A stretch of 64,000 nucleotides of DNA from Acidobacteriota bacterium. Lineage in GTDB: Bacteria > Acidobacteriota > Terriglobia > Terriglobales > Acidobacteriaceae. A model generated the notes under the pieces. The model searched no databases, was not told the origin of the DNA, and saw nothing but the letters and a program-made list of their open reading frames with translations. The stretch is taken from positions 1-64,000 of the forward strand of contig JAJYZC010000006.1 in the NCBI GenBank assembly GCA_021800255.1. The letters are read 5' to 3'. Below are positions 53,964 through 62,575 of this stretch, piece by piece. Each line of letters begins with the position of its first letter. Within the stretch, counting starts at the first letter, position 1. A program made the translations under genes and the position numbers.

Positions 53964-55267
53964 CAGTTACCCTCCTCGCCATTGGCGCCGGCCCCGCTAT
54001 CGGTTTTGGCCGGGCTGATTTTTACTTTTGTGCCTGGATCAAGCCCATAAGAACCGCTGGTAATCACGAGATCGGAGGGTGCGAGGCCGGAGAGCACCTG
54101 TACGTCGTGACCATCGTTGATGCCCAAGGTTACCGGCCTTGGCTGGGCCGCGCCGTTTGCGACCACCATCACAGATTTGCTGCCGTCTTGCGCGGTGAGG
54201 ACCGCGGAGAGTGGGATCGTCATGGTGTGTGCGACGGTGCGCCCAGTGATGGAAGCATGGACGGGAGATCCCGCCACGAGCACTCCCGCACGGTTGTCGA
54301 TTCTGAGCCAGACTTCGACCGTGGTGCTGCCAGGGTCGAGAGCGGGGCTGATGAGCGCAACCTTGGCGGAGACCGGTTTGGCGATTCCTGGAACTTGCAC
54401 CGTGGCTTCATTGCCTACCTTCAACTCCTGCGCCTCCTGTTGCGCGATGTGAGCCTTGGCGATGAGCGTGGAAGTGTCCATGACCGTGAGCAACGGCGTG
54501 CCCGGTGACGCCGTTTCGCCGGCGAACAAAGGCCGCGCCGTCACAACTCCGTCGATGGGGCTGCGAATCTCGGAGTAGGCTATCTGGGCCTCCGCGCCCT
54601 CGTATCGTCCCTTGGCGGAGATCAACTGGCCCTGCGCCTGTTGGATGCCGGCTGCTTGATTCACTTTGCGCACCGCATCGAGCTTCTTCACGGCTGTCTC
54701 GTAAGCGCCCTGCGCCTGAACCAGGGCCGCTCTGGATGTATCCAGAAGCTGGCCGGGAATCGCGCCCTCCGCAAACAGCGCCGTGCGGCTCTTCACCAAC
54801 TGCTGGTTCATGGTGAGATTGGCCTTGGCCTGCGCGACGGCCACCTCGGCGGCTTGCACCTCCTGCGGAATCTGCGCGCCGGTAGCTAAGGCGTATGCTC
54901 CCTGGGCGGCCTCATAGGCTCCCTTGTTGTCCAGCGCCGCGGCCTTCAAATCCCTGTTATCGAGCACGGCCAGCAACTCGCCGGCATGGACCACCGAGCC
55001 GCGCTGCACGTAGAACTGCTTTACCGGCGCCGTAATTTTGGGAACGATGGCCGCCTGCGCCACCGGGGCGAGCACCGCGTCAGCCTGGATGTGCTCGGCG
55101 ACCGGCCCCTGCTGGGGATGCTCTGCCTGCACAGTCACCCCGGTCTGGGGCGCGGCTTGCTTCTTGCAGCCGGAAAGCAAAAGCGCCGCCAGGGCTATCG
55201 CGCACATGGCCATCCGGCGCGGCTTCAGCCCGGTTGTAGATGTGGCGTTACTGCAAAACGCGGTCAT
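53963..55267 (-). CDS. RND efflux membrane-fusion lipoprotein
   Basis: 434 residues. A lipoprotein signal with lipobox LLSGC (C34) anchors it to the inner membrane. Barrel-sandwich, coiled-coil and beta-barrel parts follow: ITAPVKQFYVQRGSVVHAG (lipoyl half), a long Ala/Gln-rich helical hairpin, then GKYEGAEAQIAYSEIRSP (second lipoyl half). ATG 55267 is preceded by AGGAGGAG five bases upstream. It links the RND pump to the TolC channel encoded by the next gene in the operon. Confidence 0.93.
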   Translation of the reverse strand: MTAFCSNATSTTGLKPRRMAMCAIALAALLLSGCKKQAAPQTGVTVQAEHPQQGPVAEHIQADAVLAPVAQAAIVPKITAPVKQFYVQRGSVVHAGELLAVLDNRDLKAAALDNKGAYEAAQGAYALATGAQIPQEVQAAEVAVAQAKANLTMNQQLVKSRTALFAEGAIPGQLLDTSRAALVQAQGAYETAVKKLDAVRKVNQAAGIQQAQGQLISAKGRYEGAEAQIAYSEIRSPIDGVVTARPLFAGETASPGTPLLTVMDTSTLIAKAHIAQQEAQELKVGNEATVQVPGIAKPVSAKVALISPALDPGSTTVEVWLRIDNRAGVLVAGSPVHASITGRTVAHTMTIPLSAVLTAQDGSKSVMVVANGAAQPRPVTLGINDGHDVQVLSGLAPSDLVITSGSYGLDPGTKVKISPAKTDSGAGANGEEGN

Positions 55268-55292
55268 CGTTCTCCTCCTGATCGTCACCGGC

Positions 55293-56759
55293 TCACATGA
55301 CCCCGGTCAGGGTTTGCAGTTGGGCGAGCGCAGTCTCATAGCGGACGCGCCCGTCATCGCGCGCGTACTCAGCCGCAACATAAGCGTCTTGCGCAGCAAC
55401 GACGTCGAGCACCGTAGCGTCGCCGCCGGTGTACGCCAGCCGGGTCAGGCGCAGGCTCTCGGCCGCAGTAGAGACGCTTTGATCCAGAGAGGCCAGCTCA
55501 TCGCGCGCCACCTTGGCGGCGGCATAGTACTGATCCAGTTCCGCGATCAGTTGACGCTCGGTGGCGTCGAGCGCCACTTGGGCGGCATTGCGAAGGATCT
55601 TGCTCTGCTTGACCTTGTGCTGGGTGGCCAGCCAGTCCCAGACGGGGAGGTTCATGGTCACGCTGGCGGAGTAACCGAGATTGCGCGGCTGAATGCCGGC
55701 AAAAGCGCCAGTGGTGACGATGGGGGCATTGACGGCGAACTGGTTGGCGTCGATGCCGTAGATCACATTGAGCAGGAGGTTGGGCATGTAGGCAGCCCGC
55801 GCCGCCATCACATCGGCGTTGCTCGCCTGCAGCGCCGCCAGGGCGCTCTTCAGTTGGGGATTGTTCTTGGCCGCGGCCGCAGCCACGTCCTCGCGCGAGG
55901 CCAGCGGCGGCGGCATCGACGGAGCTTTGAGGATATAGGGGGTTTCCGGATTGGGGAACAGCAGCACGCCCAGATTGAGGCGCGCCGTTTCATCCGCTAG
56001 TTGCGTGTCCTCAAGTGCGCGCCGGCTCTGCTGCTCAGTGAGCTGCGCTTTGACTACATCGGCGTATGCCGACTCGCGCTTCCGCTCGCGCTCCACGGTC
56101 AGCTTGGTAAAGCCGCTGGCGTACTGGAGGGCGCGCTTGGCAACGGCAACTTTGTTGTCGTCGGCCAGCGCGGTATAGAACAAGTTGGTGACTGCGACCA
56201 CCAGCCCGCGGCGCGCAATCTCCAATTGCGCCTCGGCCAGTGCCGACGCGGCATCGGCCCGGCGCACGGCCGCTGGTCCGGCAAAGCCGAGCGGCTGCTC
56301 GAAGATGCCCTGGGCCATGTACTCCCACGGACGCGAGTCGTTGGCGACGAAGCGGGGCAAAGGCGCCCGAGGCTGGCCGGCATCGCCCTCGGTGTAGACT
56401 CCGTTGGGCTGGGTGTAGATGTCGTTGCTCAAAAAGCGCGCCGTGGGCAGTAGGCCGGCGCGGGCGATGGAGCGGTCGAGGGACGCCGACTGGCTGGCGG
56501 CCTCGGCCGCAGCATAGCCTGGCACGCTGGCTTCGGCGCGGCGAATGGCCTCCTGCAAAGTGATGACGGCCGGCTTGGCCGCAGGCTGAGCGCCTGCGGC
56601 GGCGTTGCCCGGAGCCTGGCTGAACGCGGCCTGGACTGCTGCTCCTATCGAAAATAAAGAGAGAAAAGCGGAAGAGCGAATTGCGCTGGATATGGAACCG
56701 AAGCGCAGCCGTCTCCGCTTACCCCGGAAGTTATTCTGCATGGTCACACCCAGAAGCAT
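55293..56759 (-). CDS. TolC-family outer-membrane efflux channel
   Basis: 488 residues. A signal peptide (about 25-47) is followed by two OEP repeats of long helices: TLQEAIRRAEASVPGYAAAE opens the first, and NPQLKSALAALQASNADVMAARAAYMP the second. The ATG at 56759 or 56741 is likely; neither has a strong ribosome site. It is first in the leftward efflux operon (TolC, MFP, RND), with gaps of 25 bases and one-base overlap. Confidence 0.92.
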   Translation of the reverse strand: MLLGVTMQNNFRGKRRRLRFGSISSAIRSSAFLSLFSIGAAVQAAFSQAPGNAAAGAQPAAKPAVITLQEAIRRAEASVPGYAAAEAASQSASLDRSIARAGLLPTARFLSNDIYTQPNGVYTEGDAGQPRAPLPRFVANDSRPWEYMAQGIFEQPLGFAGPAAVRRADAASALAEAQLEIARRGLVVAVTNLFYTALADDNKVAVAKRALQYASGFTKLTVERERKRESAYADVVKAQLTEQQSRRALEDTQLADETARLNLGVLLFPNPETPYILKAPSMPPPLASREDVAAAAAKNNPQLKSALAALQASNADVMAARAAYMPNLLLNVIYGIDANQFAVNAPIVTTGAFAGIQPRNLGYSASVTMNLPVWDWLATQHKVKQSKILRNAAQVALDATERQLIAELDQYYAAAKVARDELASLDQSVSTAAESLRLTRLAYTGGDATVLDVVAAQDAYVAAEYARDDGRVRYETALAQLQTLTGVM

Positions 56760-57091
56760 ACAATCCCGTTTCAGATCAATCTGGAATTCGTATGATCATC
56801 GCCAGCGCCGCCCGGGTATGGCTTCATCTATTCGGCGCCCTTGCGACACTGAGATAAAGCTTATGACGCCCGGAGAGGCGCAAGCAAACGTTGCCGCGGG
56901 GAATGAAACGTGTCGAAATGCGGTAAACGCAAACCAGGGGCATGGAAACGCGGGCAGCGAGCGGATGAGCAGCTCCGCTTGGCGCTGGGTCTTTGACCGC
57001 ATGAATTCGTTTCTTCGAGATCGTGCTTTCCCAGGTCCCAAAGGGGACCTGGGGCACCCCAGGATGGTGCAAAATCAAGCGGTCAGAGGCG
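56760..57091. repeat. Intergenic region with a perfect GC-rich hairpin, REP-like
   Basis: 332 bases with no supported gene. CCCAGGTCCC (57030-57039) and GGGACCTGGG (57044-57053) form a 10-bp perfect stem around AAAG, followed by GCACCCC. No T-run, so not a classic terminator. The form resembles dispersed REP elements; a second copy was not seen in this window. Confidence 0.45.
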
Positions 57092-57934
57092 CTAGCCGGG
57101 CGGAAGCGCGGAAGGGGCGACTGCTACGGGGAGCGGCCGCGCCGCGAGCACGGGGTGTACGAGTTCGGCGGGCCAGATGTAAACCGCGAGGCGGCGGGAA
57201 TAATGCAGAACCGGCGGCTGGTTCGGCAACTCAAGACCGGCGGCCGCGGCCAAGCCGTTGTGCTCGATCTCCGCCTCGGCTTCTTCGAGCGGCCAGGGAA
57301 CGTAGTGTAGATAGGCGCGAACGGGGTCGCCCGCACGATTGGCGCTGAACAGGCAGGAGCGGTCGTTGAGGAAGGACTCGAGCGTGCCGGTGCGCATTTC
57401 GGCAAGCTTCTGGGTAGGCCCCAAGCCGCGGTAACGGGCTTTGAAGATCACCGGCCGGGCGGCGAAACGCCTCCGGCTGTAAAAGGAAAACTCGCGTTCC
57501 GTTCGTTGTTCAAAGCGCATCTCGGCCCAGTAGTAGGGTAGGTAGTAGAAGGAACGCGCTACGGCGATGGCCAGCAGGTTGCTTGCGTCGAAGGAAAAGC
57601 AATAGACGCCCGGCGTGCCCGTGTGTTGATCGCGGACATAGGTGCGCAGATTGAGATCAGGAAAGCCGCGCGCGCCGAGGATGGCAGGTATGCCGCGGAA
57701 TTTGATGCGGTCAAGCCAGAATGGCACCACGCCGAGCCAAGCAGAGCCTTGAAAAGTGTCTACCTCCAGCCAGGGGGGCAAGAGCGCAGCAATCGAAGCT
57801 GGCGGAAGCGGCCAGTGAGCGAAGAGCAGGTCGTTCCATCGCTGGGTGATCGCCCAGCGCCCCGCCGGCAATGGCCGCGGTTTTTGCGATGTGCGTAACC
57901 GATACTCCCGCACGCGCTCCTCGCCCGTTTCCAT
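57092..57934 (-). CDS. DUF2071 / YqjF-family protein
   Basis: 280 residues, soluble alpha/beta. The opening WNDLLFAHWPLPPASIAALLPPWLEVDTFQG and GSAWLGVVPFWLDRIKFRG, NLRTYV, and the SFYYLPYYWAEM block match the YqjF/DUF2071 family, related to acetoacetate decarboxylase-like folds. Function unknown. ATG 57934 has GGAG four to five bases upstream. It is divergent from ThyX-like gene 58146 and separated by about 210 bases. Confidence 0.87.
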   Translation of the reverse strand: METGEERVREYRLRTSQKPRPLPAGRWAITQRWNDLLFAHWPLPPASIAALLPPWLEVDTFQGSAWLGVVPFWLDRIKFRGIPAILGARGFPDLNLRTYVRDQHTGTPGVYCFSFDASNLLAIAVARSFYYLPYYWAEMRFEQRTEREFSFYSRRRFAARPVIFKARYRGLGPTQKLAEMRTGTLESFLNDRSCLFSANRAGDPVRAYLHYVPWPLEEAEAEIEHNGLAAAAGLELPNQPPVLHYSRRLAVYIWPAELVHPVLAARPLPVAVAPSALPPG

Positions 57935-58145
57935 TGATCTCCGCCCAGCCCACACCCTGGCGCCCGGAGGACCGCGAAACGCCGCAGATCCGCCCTCTCC
58001 CGAGCCGTTCCACCACTACAGTACCTCGAAAACGGCGGCGCGTAAAAGAGATTTCGCGTAAAAAGTGCAGTCCGGCCCCCTGCGCACAACAGATCGAATC
58101 CGTGGAAGGGATCTTATGCCGTATTCTGATGGCGAGATTTAGCCT

Positions 58146-59759
58146 ATGTCCAGCGCATCTTTCGCCCGCCCCGCCGCCCGCAACCAGACTGAAGTATTCG
58201 CCGTCCACGGCGCCGACCCGGAGATATTGGCCTTCGCTATGGCCAAGTACTCGCGTTCGGCGCTTTCCATGCGCGAGTCGCTGGCCGAGATCAGCGCCCA
58301 GCGCGCCGAACAGTTTCTGAACACCTTTTACTTTCAATACGGCCACCGCTCCATCGCCGACCTGGCGCATATCGCCTTCGCGGTAGAGCGGCTCAGCCTG
58401 ATGGCGGCCATCGTGCTGGTGGACGAGCCGCGCTGGGATGGGCAGGAACGTTCGACGCGCTACCAGAACTTTCTCAAATCAGGGTGGTATCTGCCTGATT
58501 TTGAGGAGGATGCTGGTTCGGCCGCAGTGTATTGCCGGACCATCGAGAGCCTTTTCGCGGTTTACCAAAGCACAACCGCGGCCGTCCTCGACGTGCTGCG
58601 CAGCCGGGTGGTCCGGCCGGAGGCGTTGAAGCCGGAAAGCTACGAGCGCACCCTCAAGGCGCGAGCCTTCGATGTGGCCCGCTATTTGCTCCCGCTGGCC
58701 ACCAACACCTCGCTCGGCCAGATCGTAAGCGCGCGCACGCTGGAGGGCCAGGTTGCGCGCCTGCTCTCGCACCCCGCCGCCGAGGTGCGCGACCTGGGCG
58801 CCAAGCTGCGCGACGCCGCCACGGGACCCGCCTGGAACGTGAACGCGCAGTCCGCGCAAGCGTTCGTGGAAAAGCTGGGCGCGCTCAAGGACGATTCCCG
58901 GGCCGATCTGGCCGCCGAAGCGGCCGCGCTTTTCACGCGCGCGGTGCGCAGTGCGCCTACGCTCGTCAAATACACCCAGCCCAACCCCTACCAGATGGAA
59001 ACCCGCGCCGCGCTGACGCAGGCGGCGCAGGAGTTCTTGCGGGAGTTGCCGCTGGCCGAGGCTCCGCGGGTCGATCTGGTGGAGCGGACCGAGAGCCTGG
59101 AGGTGGAGTTGGCCGCTACGCTGCTCTACTCGGCCAGTCATCATCCTTACCGGCAAATCCGCGACCTGGTGGCGGGCCTTCCAGGCTCCCGCATTTCTCA
59201 GATCATCCAGTTGGGGATACAGCGCCGCGGCACGCACGACGAGACGGTACGCGCCTTTCACGCCGGGGCCGCGCTGCGCTTCGACATTCTGATGGACATC
59301 GGCGGCTTCCGCGACATGCACCGGCACCGGCGCGTGACGCAGATCATCCAGGGCTTTACCGCAGAGCACGGCTACGAGACGCCGGGTTCGGGCGATCTGC
59401 CGGCAGGCCCACACGGCGATTTCGACATTCTAGCCGAGGCCGGCGTAGAGGGCGATTACCGCTCCGCCATCGAGTCCGCGCACCAGGCCAGCGCGCAGAT
59501 CGCTGCGGGCCGGGCGCCCGAGGCCGCGCAGTCCGCCCTCTACCTGCTGCCGCTGGCCACGCGCATCCGGGCGCTCTTCAAGATGGACTTTGCCGAGGCG
59601 CAGTACATCATCGAACTGCGCTCGGCCCCGGCCGGCCACTTCAGCTACCGGCGCGTGGCCTGGGAGATGTTCTTAGCCCTCCAGCGCCAGCATCCGGAGC
59701 TGGCAAGGCATATCCGGGTGACCGACTTTACCAAACCAATCGACATGCTCCAGCGGTGA
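58146..59759 (+). CDS. Long ThyX-like protein with two thymidylate-synthase-like halves
   Basis: 537 residues, twice a normal ThyX of about 220-250. The N-terminal half carries YGHRSIADLAHIAF (65-78) and QERSTRYQNF (100-109), which matches part of the RHRxxSxNExSxRY signature. The C-terminal half carries FRDMHRHRRVTQ (388-399) with HRHRR at 392-396. The two signature parts thus occur in different halves. Such long forms exist in several phyla. FAD-dependent dTMP synthesis is plausible but unproven, so no thyX symbol is given. ATG 58146. Confidence 0.8.
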   Translation: MSSASFARPAARNQTEVFAVHGADPEILAFAMAKYSRSALSMRESLAEISAQRAEQFLNTFYFQYGHRSIADLAHIAFAVERLSLMAAIVLVDEPRWDGQERSTRYQNFLKSGWYLPDFEEDAGSAAVYCRTIESLFAVYQSTTAAVLDVLRSRVVRPEALKPESYERTLKARAFDVARYLLPLATNTSLGQIVSARTLEGQVARLLSHPAAEVRDLGAKLRDAATGPAWNVNAQSAQAFVEKLGALKDDSRADLAAEAAALFTRAVRSAPTLVKYTQPNPYQMETRAALTQAAQEFLRELPLAEAPRVDLVERTESLEVELAATLLYSASHHPYRQIRDLVAGLPGSRISQIIQLGIQRRGTHDETVRAFHAGAALRFDILMDIGGFRDMHRHRRVTQIIQGFTAEHGYETPGSGDLPAGPHGDFDILAEAGVEGDYRSAIESAHQASAQIAAGRAPEAAQSALYLLPLATRIRALFKMDFAEAQYIIELRSAPAGHFSYRRVAWEMFLALQRQHPELARHIRVTDFTKPIDMLQR

Positions 59760-59849
59760 GTAGTTGACCGTGCGCCACGCGGGCCGATCCGTGATGCACG
59801 GCGCGTCAACACCTGACGAGCACACCTTCCTCTGTGCGAAAATCAAAGT

Positions 59850-60923
59850 TTGCAAACACAGGCCAAGTTCCGCCTGCTAGTGGTGCGCCTGGGCGCCATG
59901 GGCGATATTCTGCACGCCCTGCCGGCGGTGACCGCGCTGCGGCTCGCCCATCCTGATTGGGAGATCGGATGGGTGGTGGAACCGCGCTGGCGGGCGCTGC
60001 TAAAAGCAGGGACTGAGGGACTAGGGACTAGGGACTCCGCGCAGCCGCTGATTGACCGGCTGCACTTTGCGGCGGCGAAGGAGTGGAAGCGAAGGCCGTT
60101 GAGCGCGGAGACGGCCAGGGAGATCAAGGCGCTGCGCGGAGAGATGCGCGGCTCGGGCTATGACGCCGTGATCGACTTCCAGGGGGCGGTGCGGTCGGCG
60201 GCGATCGCACGGATGGCCGGATGCGGGCGGGTGATCGGCGAATCGCATCCCCGCGAATGGGCCGCGCGCTGGCTGTTTAGCGAGCGGGTGGCGACGCGCG
60301 GGAAGCATGTGATCGAGCAGGACGTGGAGCTGGCGTCGGCGGTAGCCGGCGACGCGCTGAGCGCGGCCAGGCCCTTGCTGCCCGTGGACCCGGCAGCGGA
60401 GGCGTGGTGCGACGGGCTGCTCCGGGGCGGCGGCGGCTGGCCGGCGGCGCTGATCGCGCCGGGCGCCGGCTGGGGCGCAAAACGATGGCCGCCGGGGCGC
60501 TACGCGGCCCTGGCTAAGGGACTGGCGGAGAGGGGATTTCGCGTGCTGGTGAACGCCGGACCCGGCGAAGAGGCGCTGGCCGGGGAGATTGTGGGGGGAA
60601 GCGGCGGCGCGGCGGAGGAGCTGCGCGCGTCATTGGAGCAGCTAATCGCCCTCGCGCGGCGGATTGCGCTGTGCGTGGGCGGAGATACGGGGCCGCTGCA
60701 CCTGGCCTGTGCGCTGGGCCGTCCGGTGGTAGGCATTTACGGTCCCACCGACCCCGGCCGTAATGGTCCGTTCCGCTCGCACGCACGTGTGCTGCGCAGC
60801 CCGGCAAGCCGCCGCGACCACAGCCGCCGCGCCGCGCCAGAGGCGGGTCTGCTGACCATCGCGCCCGAGGACGTGCTGCGCGCCGCCGGCGAACTGCTGA
60901 CGGAGGGAGCGGAGTATGAATGA
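59850..60923 (+). CDS. Glycosyltransferase family 9 (heptosyltransferase-like)
   Basis: 357 residues, LPS inner-core type. The N-terminal RLGAMGDILHALPAVTALR and the C-terminal GGDTGPLHLACALGRPVVGIYGPTDP motifs are diagnostic of WaaC/WaaF-like enzymes. It would add a heptose or similar sugar to lipid A core. The start is TTG at 59850 with no strong ribosome site. It contains heptanucleotide repeats AGGGACT at 60008-60036, and ends in an eight-base overlap with the following gene. Confidence 0.88.
   Translation: MQTQAKFRLLVVRLGAMGDILHALPAVTALRLAHPDWEIGWVVEPRWRALLKAGTEGLGTRDSAQPLIDRLHFAAAKEWKRRPLSAETAREIKALRGEMRGSGYDAVIDFQGAVRSAAIARMAGCGRVIGESHPREWAARWLFSERVATRGKHVIEQDVELASAVAGDALSAARPLLPVDPAAEAWCDGLLRGGGGWPAALIAPGAGWGAKRWPPGRYAALAKGLAERGFRVLVNAGPGEEALAGEIVGGSGGAAEELRASLEQLIALARRIALCVGGDTGPLHLACALGRPVVGIYGPTDPGRNGPFRSHARVLRSPASRRDHSRRAAPEAGLLTIAPEDVLRAAGELLTEGAEYE
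60008..60036 (+). repeat. Heptanucleotide tandem repeat inside the GT9 gene
   Basis: Four copies of AGGGACT, at 60008-60014, 60016-60022, 60023-60029 and 60030-60036; the last three are directly adjacent. Seven is not a multiple of three, so gain or loss of one unit would shift the frame. Confidence 0.7.
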
Positions 60924-61587
60924 GCGCAGCGCCTCCCCGGCGCGCGGTACCGCGCAGCGGCGCTGGATGCAACAGTGGCAGCGCGCAGCGCGGCGGATTC
61001 GCGTGCCGCTGGGCTTTCTGACGGCCGGATTTTATCTCTACGAGCTATGGCGGCAGGCGCCGCATCCGGCAGCCATTGCGTGGAGCGCGGCGCTGGTGGC
61101 GCCCGGTCTGGCGCTGCGCGGCTACGCCTCAGGCTGCGTGAAGAAGGACCGCGCGCTGACCATGACCGGGCCCTACGCGCACACGCGCAATCCCCTCTAC
61201 CTGGGGTCGATGCTGGTGGCTGCGGGCTTTGCCCTGGCCCTTGAGAGCTGGCTGGTGGCGGCGGTGCTGGCGGCCGGGTTCGCGGTGATTTACGTGCCGG
61301 TGATCGCCGCGGAAGAGCGGTTTTTGCGCAGCATATTTCCAGAGTATGAAGCCTATTGCCGAAGCGTGCCGCGGCTGATTCCACGATTCAGGCCGGCGCG
61401 GCCGCAAAGCGGAGACGGCGGCACCAAGGTAACCGCAGTGGCTACAGAAGGAGTTGCCGGGGGATTCTCGCCGGCGCTCTACATGCGGCACCGCGAGTAC
61501 AATGCTGCCATAGGGGCCGCATTGCTCTACCTCAGCCTGCTCTTTCTGCGCCCGGTGCTGGCAGCCATCCTGCGCGGGGCGCGATGA
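60916..61587 (+). CDS. Isoprenylcysteine-methyltransferase-like membrane protein
   Basis: 223 residues, about four to five membrane segments. The ICMT signature is GPYAHTRNPLYLGSMLVAAG followed by EERFLRSIFPEYEAYCRSVPRLIP. These enzymes methylate small lipids or proteins using SAM. GGAGGGAGCGGAGT precedes ATG 60916 and the start overlaps the GT9 stop. It is probably co-transcribed with it. An extra C-terminal helix (about 195-220) follows a polar linker. Confidence 0.88.
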   Translation: MNERSASPARGTAQRRWMQQWQRAARRIRVPLGFLTAGFYLYELWRQAPHPAAIAWSAALVAPGLALRGYASGCVKKDRALTMTGPYAHTRNPLYLGSMLVAAGFALALESWLVAAVLAAGFAVIYVPVIAAEERFLRSIFPEYEAYCRSVPRLIPRFRPARPQSGDGGTKVTAVATEGVAGGFSPALYMRHREYNAAIGAALLYLSLLFLRPVLAAILRGAR

Positions 61588-61626
61588 ATATTTTCCCGGC
61601 CGAAGCGGTCAACTTTTAAGGAGCCA

Positions 61627-62406
61627 TTGCCAACGTTGAAGATACGCGCGCAGGCAGCGATCTTATTTTGCGCTTTTGCACTGGGAGCAGGGGCTCGAAG
61701 CCAGCAGGGTGACCCGCTGCCGCCGCCGCGCGCCGGGTTCAGCTTTCCCGACAACCAGACCCTCAACTATTCCGTGGACTGGCGCGTTTTCCCCGCCGGC
61801 GTGGCTGCGATTCACTTCGATGCCGAGGGCGCCCGCGAGCAGATCACCGCCTCGGCCGAGACCATTGGGGCCATCAATCTGCTTTTCCATGTGGGCGATC
61901 ACTTCGAATCCACGGTAAACCGCACGCAAGGGTGCACCTACGAGTTCGATAAGCAGACGGTGGAGGGCCGCCGGCAGGTGAACTCGACGCTCACCGTGAA
62001 CTACGGCAAAGGGACGGTCGTTCTGGACCAGCAAAACCTGGTCAAGCACCAGACAAAACACCTGGAAACCTCCGTGCACGGCTGCGTGACGGATTTACTG
62101 TCAGGGATTTTTTACGCGGCGTCGCAACCCTTGGAGCTAGGGCATAGCTTTGTGCTGCCTGTCGCCGACGCCGCGCACACCGTGCCGGTGACCATGAAGG
62201 TGGAAAGCCAAGAGATCGTAAAGACGCCCATGGGCACCTTCAAAACCCTGCGCGTGCAGCCTACGGCGTCGGCGGGGGTGGTGAAGAATCGCGGCGACAT
62301 ATGGATCTGGTATACGGACGACCAGCGTCACCTGCCTGTGCAGATGCGGGCGCGGCTATTCTGGGGCACCATCACCTTCCGGCTGACGGGCATTGAGAAC
62401 AAGTGA
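61627..62406 (+). CDS. Secreted DUF3108-domain protein
   Basis: 259 residues with a signal peptide (about 6-25, ILFCAFALGAGARS). The core matches DUF3108: LNYSVDWRVFPAGVAAIHF, TVNRTQGCTYEFDKQTVEGRR, and a terminal IWYTDDQRHLPVQMRARLFWGTITFRLTGIE. Such proteins are periplasmic or outer-membrane-associated; role unknown. The TTG start at 61627 has AAGGAG before it; 61636 (TTG) is an alternative. It follows the ICMT-like gene by 39 bases, so it is likely in that operon. Confidence 0.85.
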   Translation: MPTLKIRAQAAILFCAFALGAGARSQQGDPLPPPRAGFSFPDNQTLNYSVDWRVFPAGVAAIHFDAEGAREQITASAETIGAINLLFHVGDHFESTVNRTQGCTYEFDKQTVEGRRQVNSTLTVNYGKGTVVLDQQNLVKHQTKHLETSVHGCVTDLLSGIFYAASQPLELGHSFVLPVADAAHTVPVTMKVESQEIVKTPMGTFKTLRVQPTASAGVVKNRGDIWIWYTDDQRHLPVQMRARLFWGTITFRLTGIENK

Positions 62407-62575
62407 GCGCGGCGGGATGCAGTTGGCCGGGCGGCCTGCGGCACAATAGCTAAAGCCGGCTGCAAAATGAATGGGCGGCAGCTAAGAAGGAACAAGCGGC
62501 CGCCGCTGTGGCCTTCGCTCCGTGATGACAGCGCCCCATTTTTTTGCAGAAGCCGATAAGGAGGATCGCTTCCCT

